Assembly: GCA_963810945.1 (NCBI GenBank)
Contig: CAWEPI010000008.1
Coordinates: forward strand, 992,001-1,056,000
Origin: JAOUEA01 sp963810945
GTDB taxonomy: Bacteria; Actinomycetota; UBA4738; HRBIN12
Direction: 5' to 3'
DNA length: 64,000 bases
Under the pieces are notes generated by a model. That model searched no databases. It saw nothing but the letters and a program-made list of their open reading frames with translations, and had not been told where the DNA came from. Shown in pieces: positions 1 to 9,475 of this stretch. Within the stretch, counting starts at the first letter, position 1; every line of letters begins with the position of its first letter. The translations under genes were made by a program, and so were the position numbers.

Positions 1-905
1 TCACCAGCCGTGCGGTCGAGATCCTGCGCACGGCGGACGAGGTGCAGCTCGACGAGTCCTCCGTCTCCATCCCCCGCGCGATCGAGTTCCCGACGGACGG
101 CGGCCTGACGGCCTTCGCTCACTTCTACGCCCCCGCGAACCCGGAAGCCTCCGCGCCCGTTGGTGAGCGCCCGCCGTTGATCGTCATGAGCCACGGGGGG
201 CCGACCTCCTCGCGCACGAACGCCTTCGACCTCACGAAGCAGTACTGGACCTCCAGGGGCTTCGCCGTGGTGGACGTGAACTACGGCGGGAGCACGGGAT
301 ACGGGCGCGCCTATCGGCAGCGCCTGAACGGCACGTGGGGCATCACGGATACGGCGGACTGCCTGAACGCCGCGCGCTACCTCGCCGATCAGGGGGAGGT
401 GGATCCCGCGCGGTTCCTGATCCGCGGCGGCAGCGCGGGCGGGTACACGACGCTGTGTGCGCTCACGTTCCACGACGACTTCGCCGCCGGTGCTAGCTAC
501 TTCGGGATCAGCGACCTCGAGCCGTTCGCGCAGCCCGGCGGGACCCACAAGTTCGAATCGCGGTACGAGCACACGCTGATCGGCCCCTACCCGGAGGCGG
601 TGGAGCGCTACCGCGAACGCTCGCCCATCCACTTCGTGGATCGTCTCTCGACCCCGATGCTCGTGCTGCAGGGGACCGAGGACGAGGTGGTCCCCCCGTC
701 GCAGGCCGAGGTGATGGTCGAGGCGCTGGAGGCCAAGGGCCTTCCTTACGCCTACCTGCTGTTCGAGGGCGAGCAGCACGGGTTCCGCAAGGCGGAGACG
801 ATCCGGATCTCGCTCGAGGCGGAGCTCTCGTTCTACGCGCAGATCCTCGGCTTCGAGCCCGCCGGGGCCATCCCCCGGCTGGCGATCCGCAACCTCGGCG
901 TCTGA
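1..905 (+). CDS. S9-family serine peptidase, C-terminal part (partial)
   Basis: Catalytic C-terminal domain of a prolyl-oligopeptidase/acylaminoacyl-peptidase-like enzyme, which hydrolyses oligopeptides. The frame is open back to base 3 with no start, so the N-terminal beta-propeller must lie left of the window. The alpha/beta-hydrolase core is clear: the nucleophile serine is in GGSAGG (bases 424-441), the likely acid in GTEDEVVPP (from 672), and the histidine in EQHGF (from about 769). The HGGPTS stretch near base 190 is the expected oxyanion-hole region. The protein ends with TGA at 903-905 and is followed by GC-rich hairpins. Peptide specificity cannot be judged from this part. Confidence 0.9.
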   Translation, partial: TSRAVEILRTADEVQLDESSVSIPRAIEFPTDGGLTAFAHFYAPANPEASAPVGERPPLIVMSHGGPTSSRTNAFDLTKQYWTSRGFAVVDVNYGGSTGYGRAYRQRLNGTWGITDTADCLNAARYLADQGEVDPARFLIRGGSAGGYTTLCALTFHDDFAAGASYFGISDLEPFAQPGGTHKFESRYEHTLIGPYPEAVERYRERSPIHFVDRLSTPMLVLQGTEDEVVPPSQAEVMVEALEAKGLPYAYLLFEGEQHGFRKAETIRISLEAELSFYAQILGFEPAGAIPRLAIRNLGV

Positions 906-923
906 TCAGGCGAGACCGCGGGT

Positions 924-960
924 CCCGCCCGAGGCGGGCCGGTCGGCCTTGGAACCGGCC
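924..960 (+). terminator. two short GC hairpins after the peptidase gene
   Basis: CCCGCC-CGA-GGCGGG (924-938) and GGCCGGT/ACCGGCC (937-943 with 954-960) are adjacent, overlapping hairpins 20 bases after the stop codon. No U tract follows. They may end the peptidase transcript, but the stems are only 6-7 bp. Confidence 0.35.
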
Positions 961-1024
961 CCGCTCCGCGGTCGAATATCTGGTGAACGCCCTGTCCGCT
1001 TCGCCCGTGCTCACCGGAGGATCG

Positions 1025-1672
1025 ATGACGAACGCCACCAAGACCAAGCAGCGTGCCGACCACCCGAACAAGGCGCAGCGACACCAAGCCGAACTCCGCT
1101 CGAAACGGCAACGCACGCTGGTCTTCGCGATCATCGGGCTCGTCGCCGTCGTCGTGATCGCCGCGATCCTGCTCTCCGGCGGAGGGAGCTCGGACACGCC
1201 TCCATCGGCGGTGGGGCAGGTGACGATCGCTCCCGCCTCGGGTCCGGTGCAGGCCGGCGACACCATCCCGGCGTTCTCGGCGCCGGCGCTCGGCGGGGGC
1301 ACGATGCGGTGGGCGGCGTACGCGGGCAAGCCGACCGTGTTGGCGATCTGGGCGCCGTGGTGCCCCCATTGCCAGGCGGAGCTTCCGCGCCTGTCCGCGG
1401 CCATGGCCGCACATCCGGATCTGCAGCTCGTGACCGTCGCGACGGCGATCGGGCAGGAACCCGGCCCCTCGGTGGCCGGCTACCTGGCGGATCATGGCCT
1501 GACGTTCCCGGTGGGGATCGACGACAGCGAGAACACGATCCTCAACGGGCTCGGTGTGAACAGTTTCCCGACGATCTTCTACGTCGATGCCGAGGGCAAG
1601 GTGGTGCAGGTGAGCACCGGGGAGCTGTCGCCGGACCAGCTGAGCGCGGCACTGGATCAGCTCGAGGCCTGA
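1025..1672 (+). CDS. membrane-anchored thioredoxin-like protein (TlpA/ResA type)
   Basis: A 215-residue thiol-disulfide oxidoreductase acting outside the membrane. The ATG at 1025 is chosen because GGAGG lies at 1016-1020; an in-frame GTG at 983 has no such site. The order is a basic N-terminus (about 1-30), one transmembrane helix (about 31-50), a short linker and a thioredoxin fold. The redox centre WCPHC is near residue 112 and the cis-proline is in SFPTIF. A CPHC pair is closer to DsbA than to the CGPC of cytoplasmic thioredoxins, which suggests an oxidising or cytochrome-maturation role, but no partner genes are nearby. A strong hairpin terminator follows. Confidence 0.88.
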   Translation: MTNATKTKQRADHPNKAQRHQAELRSKRQRTLVFAIIGLVAVVVIAAILLSGGGSSDTPPSAVGQVTIAPASGPVQAGDTIPAFSAPALGGGTMRWAAYAGKPTVLAIWAPWCPHCQAELPRLSAAMAAHPDLQLVTVATAIGQEPGPSVAGYLADHGLTFPVGIDDSENTILNGLGVNSFPTIFYVDAEGKVVQVSTGELSPDQLSAALDQLEA

Positions 1673-1699
1673 ACCCCAGATCCGGCCGGAGGGGTCCGC

Positions 1700-1726
1700 A
1701 GGGGGCCGGGCGGAGCCCGGCCCCCT
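1700..1726. terminator. 12-bp GC hairpin between convergent genes
   Basis: AGGGGGCCGGGC (1700-1711) pairs perfectly with GCCCGGCCCCCT (1715-1726) around a GGA loop. It lies between the stop of the thioredoxin gene and the stop of the convergent moaA, so it can serve both strands. There is no U tract. Confidence 0.7.
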
Positions 1727-1826
1727 GAGGGGAGAGGGGGCGCGTCCTCTCACCCGTGCACGCTCGCAGGCCCGAATGAACGGGGGGTGAATGGGGATCG
1801 ACGACGACGCGGCGTCTCGGTGAGGT

Positions 1827-2855
<1,029 letters not shown>

Positions 2856-2891
2856 GTGAGCGTCCAGCGTACCCCGGCCCGTGTGGAAGGG

Positions 2892-3149
2892 CTACGGGCC
2901 GAGCTCCGGCACGGGCGGGAGCGCGGACCCGAGCACAGCCAGGACCTCGTGGAGCGCGCCGTCCGGATCGGTTCCCCCGCTGATCCGCATCCCCACCGCC
3001 ACCCCCAGGAGGTAGGTGGAGATGGGCGTGTCCTTGCGTTCCACGCGGTGGGCGACATCCCGTGAGGCTCGCAACAAGGTCGCCTCAGCCGGACCGGGCA
3101 GCGTCGGGACGCCCAGTTCAGATGCCAGTCGATCCGTCCAATCGCTCAT
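2892..3149 (-). CDS. small DUF6457-like protein, molybdenum-cofactor neighbour
   Basis: An 85-residue soluble protein beginning MSDWTDRLASELG and continuing with an alpha-helical AHRVERKDTPISTYLLG segment. This resembles DUF6457, a short actinobacterial domain that also occurs fused to MobA-type nucleotidyltransferases; that resemblance is from memory and was not searched. It sits immediately upstream of moaA on the same strand and is probably co-transcribed with it, which fits an accessory role in cofactor handling. No catalytic motif is visible and there is no signal peptide or membrane helix. Confidence 0.7.
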   Translation of the reverse strand: MSDWTDRLASELGVPTLPGPAEATLLRASRDVAHRVERKDTPISTYLLGVAVGMRISGGTDPDGALHEVLAVLGSALPPVPELGP

Positions 3150-3209
3150 CCCTCACGCCTCCCGGTTCCTGGAACCTCAGGGTCGTCCGCGGCGTGCGAG
3201 GATGGTGCG

Positions 3210-4457
3210 ATGAACGAGCCCCCGCGCGCCGCGGTCTTGACGGTATCCGACGGCGTCACCCATGGCACCCGCGAGGACACGTCGGGCGCTCTCGCCGAGG
3301 CGATGCTCGCCGACGCGGGGTTCGTCGTGGCCATGCGTCGCGTGGTCCCCGACGAGCGCCCCGACATCGAGGTTGCGCTCCGCGACCTGGCGGCGTCTCA
3401 CGGCCTCGTGCTGAGCACCGGGGGGACGGGGTTCGGGCCCCGGGACGTGACCCCCGAGGCTACACGCGCGGTGATCGACCGCGAGGCCCCCGGGCTGGCA
3501 GAGCTGATGCGTTCGGCCGGACTCGCCCATACGCCCCTGGCCGCGCTCTCGCGCTCGGTGGTCGGGACGGTCGGTGCGTCCCTCATCATCAATCTCCCGG
3601 GCAGCCCCAAGGGGGTGCGCGAGGGGTTGGAGGCCGTGCTCCCCCTCGTCCCACATATCGTGGAGCTCCTCTCCGGACGCACCGGCGCGCACCCGACCGG
3701 CCATGCGGACCCCACGGGAAGCAAGCAGACCGAGGCCGTCACGACGGTTCCGGGGACGGTAACCATCACGGCCGTGAACCAGATCGGAGCGCCGCCCTGC
3801 CCCGTCGGAGCGCGCATCCTCCTCGGTCCCGACGGCCCGCTCGAAGGGACCCTCGGTTGTGCGGAATTCGACGCCGCCGCGGCCGAGGCCGCGCGGGAGG
3901 TCCTGGCCGCGGGTGACGGCCGTCCCGTGACGCGCACGTTCCATCACGACCTCGGCGACGTCGAGGTGTTCGTCGACCCGCATCTCGCGCCGCCCGCGCT
4001 CGTGGTCGTCTCCGCCACGCCGGTGGCCCTCGCGCTCCTCGGACTCGGGCGCGGTCTCGGCTACCACACGATCCTCGTCGAGCCGCGAGCAGCGCGCATC
4101 CTGCCAGCCCATCGCGCCGAGGCGGATGAGGTGGTCGCGTCGATGGGCGAGATCGCCCTCGACGAGCGCACCGATGTCGTGCACACCGACCACGACGCGC
4201 CCGACGTCGCGGGATCGGTCGCCGCGGTCCTGCGCGCTCCGACCCGCTTCATCGGCGTCATGGGGAGCAAGCGGCACGTCGGCCCTTACGTCGAGGCGCT
4301 CCGCGCGATGGGGTTCTCGCAGGACGATCTAGCCCGGGTCCGATCGCCGGTGGGGATCGATCTCGGCGCGACGTCGCCGGAGGAGATCGCGCTCTCGATC
4401 GCGGCCGGCCTCGTCGCCGCGCGGGCCGGTCGCGACGGCGGGTGGCTGGATCGGTGA
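3210..4457 (+). CDS. MogA/MoaB-XdhC fusion protein
   Basis: A 415-residue two-domain protein. Residues 1-165 match MogA/MoaB molybdopterin adenylyltransferase: LTVSDGV near the start, the molybdopterin-binding STGGTGFGPRDVTPEA loop, and NLPGSPKG near residue 130. After a polar linker (about 165-180), residues 180-415 look like XdhC/CoxF, with a Rossmann-type core (VVVSATPVALALLGLGRGLG) and the family's FIGVMGSKRH and PVGIDLGATSPEEIALSI motifs. XdhC proteins bind molybdenum cofactor, help sulfurate it, and insert it into xanthine- or CO-dehydrogenase-type enzymes. The fusion would therefore join adenylylation to delivery. ATG at 3210, divergent from the moaA operon with a 60-base gap. No client molybdoenzyme lies in this window. 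Confidence 0.88.
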   Translation: MNEPPRAAVLTVSDGVTHGTREDTSGALAEAMLADAGFVVAMRRVVPDERPDIEVALRDLAASHGLVLSTGGTGFGPRDVTPEATRAVIDREAPGLAELMRSAGLAHTPLAALSRSVVGTVGASLIINLPGSPKGVREGLEAVLPLVPHIVELLSGRTGAHPTGHADPTGSKQTEAVTTVPGTVTITAVNQIGAPPCPVGARILLGPDGPLEGTLGCAEFDAAAAEAAREVLAAGDGRPVTRTFHHDLGDVEVFVDPHLAPPALVVVSATPVALALLGLGRGLGYHTILVEPRAARILPAHRAEADEVVASMGEIALDERTDVVHTDHDAPDVAGSVAAVLRAPTRFIGVMGSKRHVGPYVEALRAMGFSQDDLARVRSPVGIDLGATSPEEIALSIAAGLVAARAGRDGGWLDR

Positions 4458-4490
4458 GGCCGCCTCCGGCCCTGCGGGACTGACCGGCCC

Positions 4491-5937
4491 GTGCAGGCGC
4501 CGGCCACGCGCGCGCGTGCGTCCGCGGCGATCATCGTCGCGTTGGCGACCTTGGCGCTCGCCTCGTTCATGCCCGCACCGTCGTCTCCGAGCGCGTCTCG
4601 CGCCCGCCCCAACGTGATCGTGATCGTGACCGACGACCAGTCGCTGGACACGTTGCCGACGGAACCGCCGGCGATGCCCTGGCTCCAATCCCAGATCTTC
4701 GACGATGCCGAGGGACACTGGCTGTGGTTCCCGGATGCCTTCCTGAGCACGCCCCTGTGCTGTCCCTCGCGGGCGTCGATCCTGACCGGGGAGTACGCCC
4801 ACAACACCGGCGTGCAGGACAACCACCAGGGCGAGAACCTCGACGAGTCGAACACCCTCGCGACGTGGTTGCAGGGCGGCGGGTACACGACCGCGCTCTT
4901 CGGCAAGTACCTGAACGAGTACCCGTGGGACCGCGGGCCGTACGTGCCGGATGGCTGGAGCCGGTTCGTGGGGAAGGACAACACGGACCAGCAGCAGACG
5001 TACTACGGCTACCAGGAGATCGACCAGGGGGTCCCCTTGCGCGAGGGATCGTCGCCGGACGCCTACGCCACCGACCGGTTCGCCGCCCAAGCCCTGGCGT
5101 TCCTACGAGGCCTGCCGGCGGGGGATCCGTACTTCTTGATGTTCACCCCATCCGCGCCGCACCAGCCGTGGATCCCGGCTCCCCGCGATCGGGGAGCGTT
5201 CCGCGGAGTTCCGATGCCCGTGTCCTCCGAGCGCACCCTGAACGACGTGCGGGGCAAGCCCGGGATGGATCAGGTCGCTCCCACCGGTCACCGCCTCGGA
5301 TCGCTCCGGGATCGAACGGTCGCTGCGCGCGGAGCGCGCCACGTTGCTCGCGGTCGACGACGCGATCCGCGCGATCGTCGACGAGGTGCGGGCGCGCGGT
5401 GAGCTCGACGACACCGTCATCTTCTTCCTCACCGACAACGGCTTCGCGTTCGGACAGCATCGGTGGAGCGGCAAGCGCTGCCCGTACGACCCGTGCATCC
5501 GGACGCCGTTCGCCGTGCGCGCGCCGTGGGTCGCGGCCGGCGAACGGGGCGAGCCCGTCGCCAACGTCGACCTCGCTCCGACGATCGCCGATCTCGCCGA
5601 CGTCGACCCGGGGCTCACTCCGGACGGAGCGAGCTTCGCCCGTCTCCTCGGGGCCCCGACCGCGGATCTCCCGGCGCCGTCGCCGGATCGGCCGATCCTG
5701 ATCGAATGGGCCGGCGATAGCGAGGTGCCTCCCTGGCGCGGGGTGAGGACGCCCGACTTCGCCTACATCGAGAACCGGGACGGCACCGTCGAGCTCTACG
5801 ACCTCACCGGTGCGCTTGGGCGGCCCGATCCCGACGAGCTCCGCAACGTCGCGGCGGAAGCCCGGTACGCCTCGACCCGTCGGCGGCTCGCGAACACGCT
5901 GGTCAGACTGGCTTCCCAAGGGGAGACCGAAGGGTAG
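4491..5937 (+). CDS. secreted sulfatase, interrupted by one frameshift
   Basis: Formylglycine-dependent sulfatase of the alkaline-phosphatase superfamily. The GTG-started N-terminus has a signal-like hydrophobic stretch (about residues 12-28), then the metal-binding VTDDQS, and the activation motif CCPSR (C-x-P-S-R, first cysteine converted to formylglycine) followed by ASILTG. The frame is lost near 5280-5282: upstream it reads to KPGMDQV, and one frame over, from PPVTASDRSG to LLAVDDAI, TDNGFAFGQHRW and the C-terminus. Removing one C from the CCC run restores one continuous protein. With an 11-base gap to the next gene, the two may be co-transcribed. It could be a recent pseudogene, but a consensus error fits the window-wide pattern better. 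Confidence 0.8.
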
Positions 5938-5948
5938 ACTCCTGCATC

Positions 5949-7517
5949 GTGCAGCAGCGCCCCGGCCCCATCCTCCGACCCGCGTCGCCGCGCCGACCCA
6001 GCCACAAGCAGGTCGTGCGACGGCGCGCCTTCGTCGCGTTCCTGTTGGTCGCGGCGATCGCGATCGTCTGGTTCGTGTGGCAGCCGTTCGCCTCGAACGG
6101 CCCGGAACAAGCAGCCGGCCGGCACAGGAGCGGCCAGGGCAACGGCGGGACCGGAGCAGGCGGCACGGATCCGGGGACGATCGTGCCGGGGGAGAACCCG
6201 ATCAAGCACGTGATCTTCATCGTGAAGGAGAACCGGACCTTCAACAACTACTTCGCGACGTACGGGCATGGAGCGGTCGGCACGACGACGGGCAAGACGA
6301 TCACCTGCTCGACCTCCACGCACAGCTGCCAACCGGGCGACGACTACCAGCTCACGAAGGCCCAGGACGTCGCGCCGCACGACATCACCCACGGGTTCTC
6401 CTCGGGCCTGTACTCCATCGACGGGGGCAAGATGGATGGGTTCAACATCATCGGGCTGGGCGAGGACATGTCGGGATACACGTACTTCGACCGCGACGGG
6501 ATCCCGAACTACTGGAAGTACGCCGACCGCTTCGTGCTCGCGGACCACTTCTTCACGTCGATGTACGGACCGACCTTCCCCGAGCATCTCTACACGGTGG
6601 CGGCGCAGTCCTACGGCATCGTGGACAACAAGTCGACGACGGATCACCCCGGGAACTACTGCGACGATCCGACCGAGTACGCGCCTCGGTTCCCGCTGGA
6701 ATCCCTCTCGGATGCGGATCTCAAGAAGATCATGGGCTACGAGAACCACATGACGAGCGACTACCCCAACCAGCTCTTCAAGATCTCCGCCTATTGGGAG
6801 CAGACGCGCACGTGCGTCCCCATCAAGTCGCTGCCCGACGAACTGCAGGCGGCGGGCATCGATTGGAAGTACTACTCGGAGAAGGATCACTGGATGAACG
6901 CCCTCCAGGCGATCCGTCACGACCGGTTCACGCCGGCGATCTGGTCGAAGGTCCAGGACCCGGCGAACTTCCTGAGCGACGTCAAGAACGGCGACCTCCC
7001 GGAGGTCTCGTGGCTGATCCCGCCGGAGCCCTACAACGAGCATCCCGGCGACTCGGATCCAAACAGCCCCTCCTACTCGCCCATCTCCGTCTGCGCGGGC
7101 GAGAACTGGACCGTCAACCAGATCAACGCGGTCATGAACAGCGACTACTGGGCGTCGACGGCCATCGTCGTGGTCTGGGACGACTTCGGTGGCTTCTACG
7201 ACCCCGTGAAGCCGCCCCACTACGACGTGATGGGACTGGGACCGCGCACCCCGGCACTGATCATCTCGCCCTACACACGCGCCGGCGACAATCCCGACGG
7301 TGGGTACGTGGATCACACGGACTACGAGTTCTCGTCGGTGCTGAAGTTCATCGAAGACCTGCACGGGCTCAAGTCGCTCACCGATCGCGATGCGCAAGCC
7401 GACCCGCTGAGCGGCGCGTTCGACTTCACCCAGCCGCCGCGGATGGACAAGCTCGTGCTGCCGCTGCGTCAAGACTGTCCGTACGGCACGACCGTGGACG
7501 AGGTCAGCAAGAACTGA
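5949..7517 (+). CDS. exported phosphoesterase (phospholipase C/acid phosphatase family)
   Basis: A 522-residue member of the PF04185 phosphoesterase family, which cleaves phosphate monoesters or phospholipid head groups outside the cell. The short basic N-terminus (RRAFVA) leads into one hydrophobic helix (about residues 28-45), which acts as a signal anchor, followed by a low-complexity Gly-rich linker. Family motifs are visible: ENRTFNNYF (about 95), TFPEHLY, and VWDDFGGFYD (about 415). The GTG start is 8 bases after TAGACT (5935-5940) with no Shine-Dalgarno site, so the mRNA may be leaderless, although read-through from the sulfatase is also possible. Substrate unknown. Confidence 0.85.
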   Translation: MQQRPGPILRPASPRRPSHKQVVRRRAFVAFLLVAAIAIVWFVWQPFASNGPEQAAGRHRSGQGNGGTGAGGTDPGTIVPGENPIKHVIFIVKENRTFNNYFATYGHGAVGTTTGKTITCSTSTHSCQPGDDYQLTKAQDVAPHDITHGFSSGLYSIDGGKMDGFNIIGLGEDMSGYTYFDRDGIPNYWKYADRFVLADHFFTSMYGPTFPEHLYTVAAQSYGIVDNKSTTDHPGNYCDDPTEYAPRFPLESLSDADLKKIMGYENHMTSDYPNQLFKISAYWEQTRTCVPIKSLPDELQAAGIDWKYYSEKDHWMNALQAIRHDRFTPAIWSKVQDPANFLSDVKNGDLPEVSWLIPPEPYNEHPGDSDPNSPSYSPISVCAGENWTVNQINAVMNSDYWASTAIVVVWDDFGGFYDPVKPPHYDVMGLGPRTPALIISPYTRAGDNPDGGYVDHTDYEFSSVLKFIEDLHGLKSLTDRDAQADPLSGAFDFTQPPRMDKLVLPLRQDCPYGTTVDEVSKN

Positions 7518-7535
7518 CGAGCGGGCCCCTGATGA

Positions 7536-8972
7536 TCAGGCGTGCGTCGGCTCGACCCAGTGCGCATCGGGGAGGCCGTTCGCGACCTGCTCGCGCCACC
7601 ACGCCTGCCCGTCCTCGGGCAGCGTGTAGATCGGGTCGAAGTACACGTACTCGCGCGTGAGCGCCTCGGGGTCGTCGTACTCGATGCCCGTGCGGTAGTT
7701 CTTCGTCCAGTACGAGACGCCCTTGCTGTGGTCGTAGTCCTTGAGCATGTGCACCCAGCGCTTGCCCACGAACGGCACGTCGCAGATCACGCGCGGGGTC
7801 GCGAACCCCGGCATGTAGCCGAGCAGCTCGTACTGCAGATCCTGCGCCTCCTGCACGGAGGTCCGCCAGTGCTCGGCGTTGGGGATCATGTCGCACATGT
7901 AGAAGTAGTACGGCATGATCTTCGCGTGATCGAGGAGCATGAAGCAGAGCTCCAGCAGATCGTTCGGCGCGGTGTTGACACCGCGGAGCAGCACGCCTTG
8001 GTTCCGCACGTCGCGGAAGCCTGAGTCCAGCACCATACGCGCCGCGCGCCCGACCAGCGGGGTGACCTGCTGCGCGCAGTTCACGTGGGTGTGGACCGCG
8101 ATGTCGACGCCGCGCTCACGCGCGGTGGCTCCCATCCGGCCGAACGCCGCCTTCACGTCGTCCTGCAGGAAGTGCTGGGGGATCCCCATCAGGCCTTTGG
8201 TCGCGATGCGGATGTCGCGGATATTCTCGATGGCCAACAGCGACATCACGAACTCCTCGAGGCGCTTCACGGGGACGTTCGCCATATCACCGCCGGAGAC
8301 CACCACGTCGCGGACCTGCGGGGTGCGCCGCAGGTAGTCGAGCATCAACTCCCAACGTTCGTTCTGCTTGATCTCGAACTTGTACTTGAGGACCTGCAGG
8401 GTGTCGTTGCCCACCAGGTCCATGCGCGTGCAGTGGCCGCAGTACTGGGGGCACGTGGGGATCAGCTCGGCCAGGACCTTCGTCGGGTAGCGATGGGTGA
8501 GGCCTTCGACAGCCCACATGTCGGCCTCGTGCAGCGAATCGCGCGACGCCATCGGGTGGCTCGCCCACTCCGGCTCGCGCTCGCTGAAGGCCGGCGCCAT
8601 GTAGCGGCGGACCCGATCGTTGCGCAGATCCTCGATCTCCATCGTGTTGATCATCTGCGGAGGGATGAGCATGGACATCGTCGCCCGCTCCTCCTGATCG
8701 CGGCGGATGTCCTCCAGGAGGTCGTCGCCGAGGTGCTCGCCGAGGGCCTCCTTGAACTCCTTGAGGTTCTTCACGGAGTGGGCGCGCTGCCACTGCGCCG
8801 ACTCCCACTGCTCCTCGGTGACGTCCGCGTAGCCGGGGAGGCGGGTCCAGTCCGGTTCCTCGTACGGACGTTCGAGGGGGTAGCGGAACGGCTGGTCCTC
8901 GGCCGCGTGGGCATGGGCCTCACGATGGCCCGGTCGTGCGGTCGTCGTCTGCGGTCGCGTGTCCACGCTCAT
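7536..8972 (-). CDS. KamA-family radical SAM aminomutase (lysine 2,3-aminomutase type)
   Basis: A 478-residue radical SAM, PLP-dependent aminomutase. The cluster motif CPQYCGHC (CX3CX2C, near residue 172) follows the family's typical TKVLAELIPT lead-in, and VSGGDMANVP is the SAM/substrate region. Family members move an amino group from C2 to C3 of lysine or glutamate; beta-lysine can serve as an osmolyte or catabolic intermediate. Which substrate is used here is unclear, because no beta-lysine acetyltransferase or lysine-fermentation genes are adjacent. ATG at 8972. A TATGAT hexamer on this strand at 9056-9051 is a possible -10 element. Confidence 0.85.
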   Translation of the reverse strand: MSVDTRPQTTTARPGHREAHAHAAEDQPFRYPLERPYEEPDWTRLPGYADVTEEQWESAQWQRAHSVKNLKEFKEALGEHLGDDLLEDIRRDQEERATMSMLIPPQMINTMEIEDLRNDRVRRYMAPAFSEREPEWASHPMASRDSLHEADMWAVEGLTHRYPTKVLAELIPTCPQYCGHCTRMDLVGNDTLQVLKYKFEIKQNERWELMLDYLRRTPQVRDVVVSGGDMANVPVKRLEEFVMSLLAIENIRDIRIATKGLMGIPQHFLQDDVKAAFGRMGATARERGVDIAVHTHVNCAQQVTPLVGRAARMVLDSGFRDVRNQGVLLRGVNTAPNDLLELCFMLLDHAKIMPYYFYMCDMIPNAEHWRTSVQEAQDLQYELLGYMPGFATPRVICDVPFVGKRWVHMLKDYDHSKGVSYWTKNYRTGIEYDDPEALTREYVYFDPIYTLPEDGQAWWREQVANGLPDAHWVEPTHA

Positions 8973-9108
8973 GTGTGCACCCCCTGGTTCACGGAGAGTC
9001 GCCCCGGACGAGGATGGGCGAGCTTGACGGAGTATCGACGGTGAAACCCCATCATACCCGAAGAGCGTCCGGCAGAACCAGGGGTCGACCGAAGGATGTT
9101 CGGTGCGG

Positions 9109-9393
9109 TCAGCGACGCCCGCGGCCGCGGCCGCCGACGTTCTGGTTGTCGCGGCGGGGCCGGCGCTCGATGCGGATCTCGGGGGCCGCCTTGGGCAGGC
9201 GCGCCTTCATGGGGGCGTGGCCCGTGCGCTCGAAGCGCACCATGAGGTGGTCCGGGAACTGCTGGCGATCGGTCTCTCGCCAGCCGTTCGCGAGCAGGTG
9301 CTTCAGGCGGTTGGACGCGGTCTTGCGCAGCTTGTCGGTGCCGGGCACGCGGACGTACATCCGTTCGTGCAGCACTTCCTTGTAGTCAGGCAT
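9109..9393 (-). CDS. small basic hypothetical protein
   Basis: A 94-residue protein, not assigned to a family. It begins MPDYKEVLHERMYVRV and ends in an Arg/Gly-rich tail after a PRRDNQNV stretch, which would suit nucleic-acid or ribosome association. The ATG at 9393 is 9 bases after a TAGGCT hexamer (9408-9403 on this strand) without a Shine-Dalgarno site, as for other probable leaderless genes here. It diverges from the GAF-PAS-EAL gene and precedes kamA on the same strand across a 136-base gap. Codon third positions are GC-rich and consistent with real coding. Confidence 0.6.
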   Translation of the reverse strand: MPDYKEVLHERMYVRVPGTDKLRKTASNRLKHLLANGWRETDRQQFPDHLMVRFERTGHAPMKARLPKAAPEIRIERRPRRDNQNVGGRGRGRR

Positions 9394-9475
9394 GGTCGCG
9401 AAAGCCTAGCAGGCCGCCGGGATGGGGCCCGGGCCGCTTCAAGCCGTTGGCTCGCAGGGCCGATACGAAGGGGGT

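Noticed and set aside
7528..7540. CCTGAT-G-ATCAGG palindrome at convergent stops
   Set aside because: One-base loop cannot form a hairpin, and it overlaps the kamA stop codon; no regulatory role is supported.
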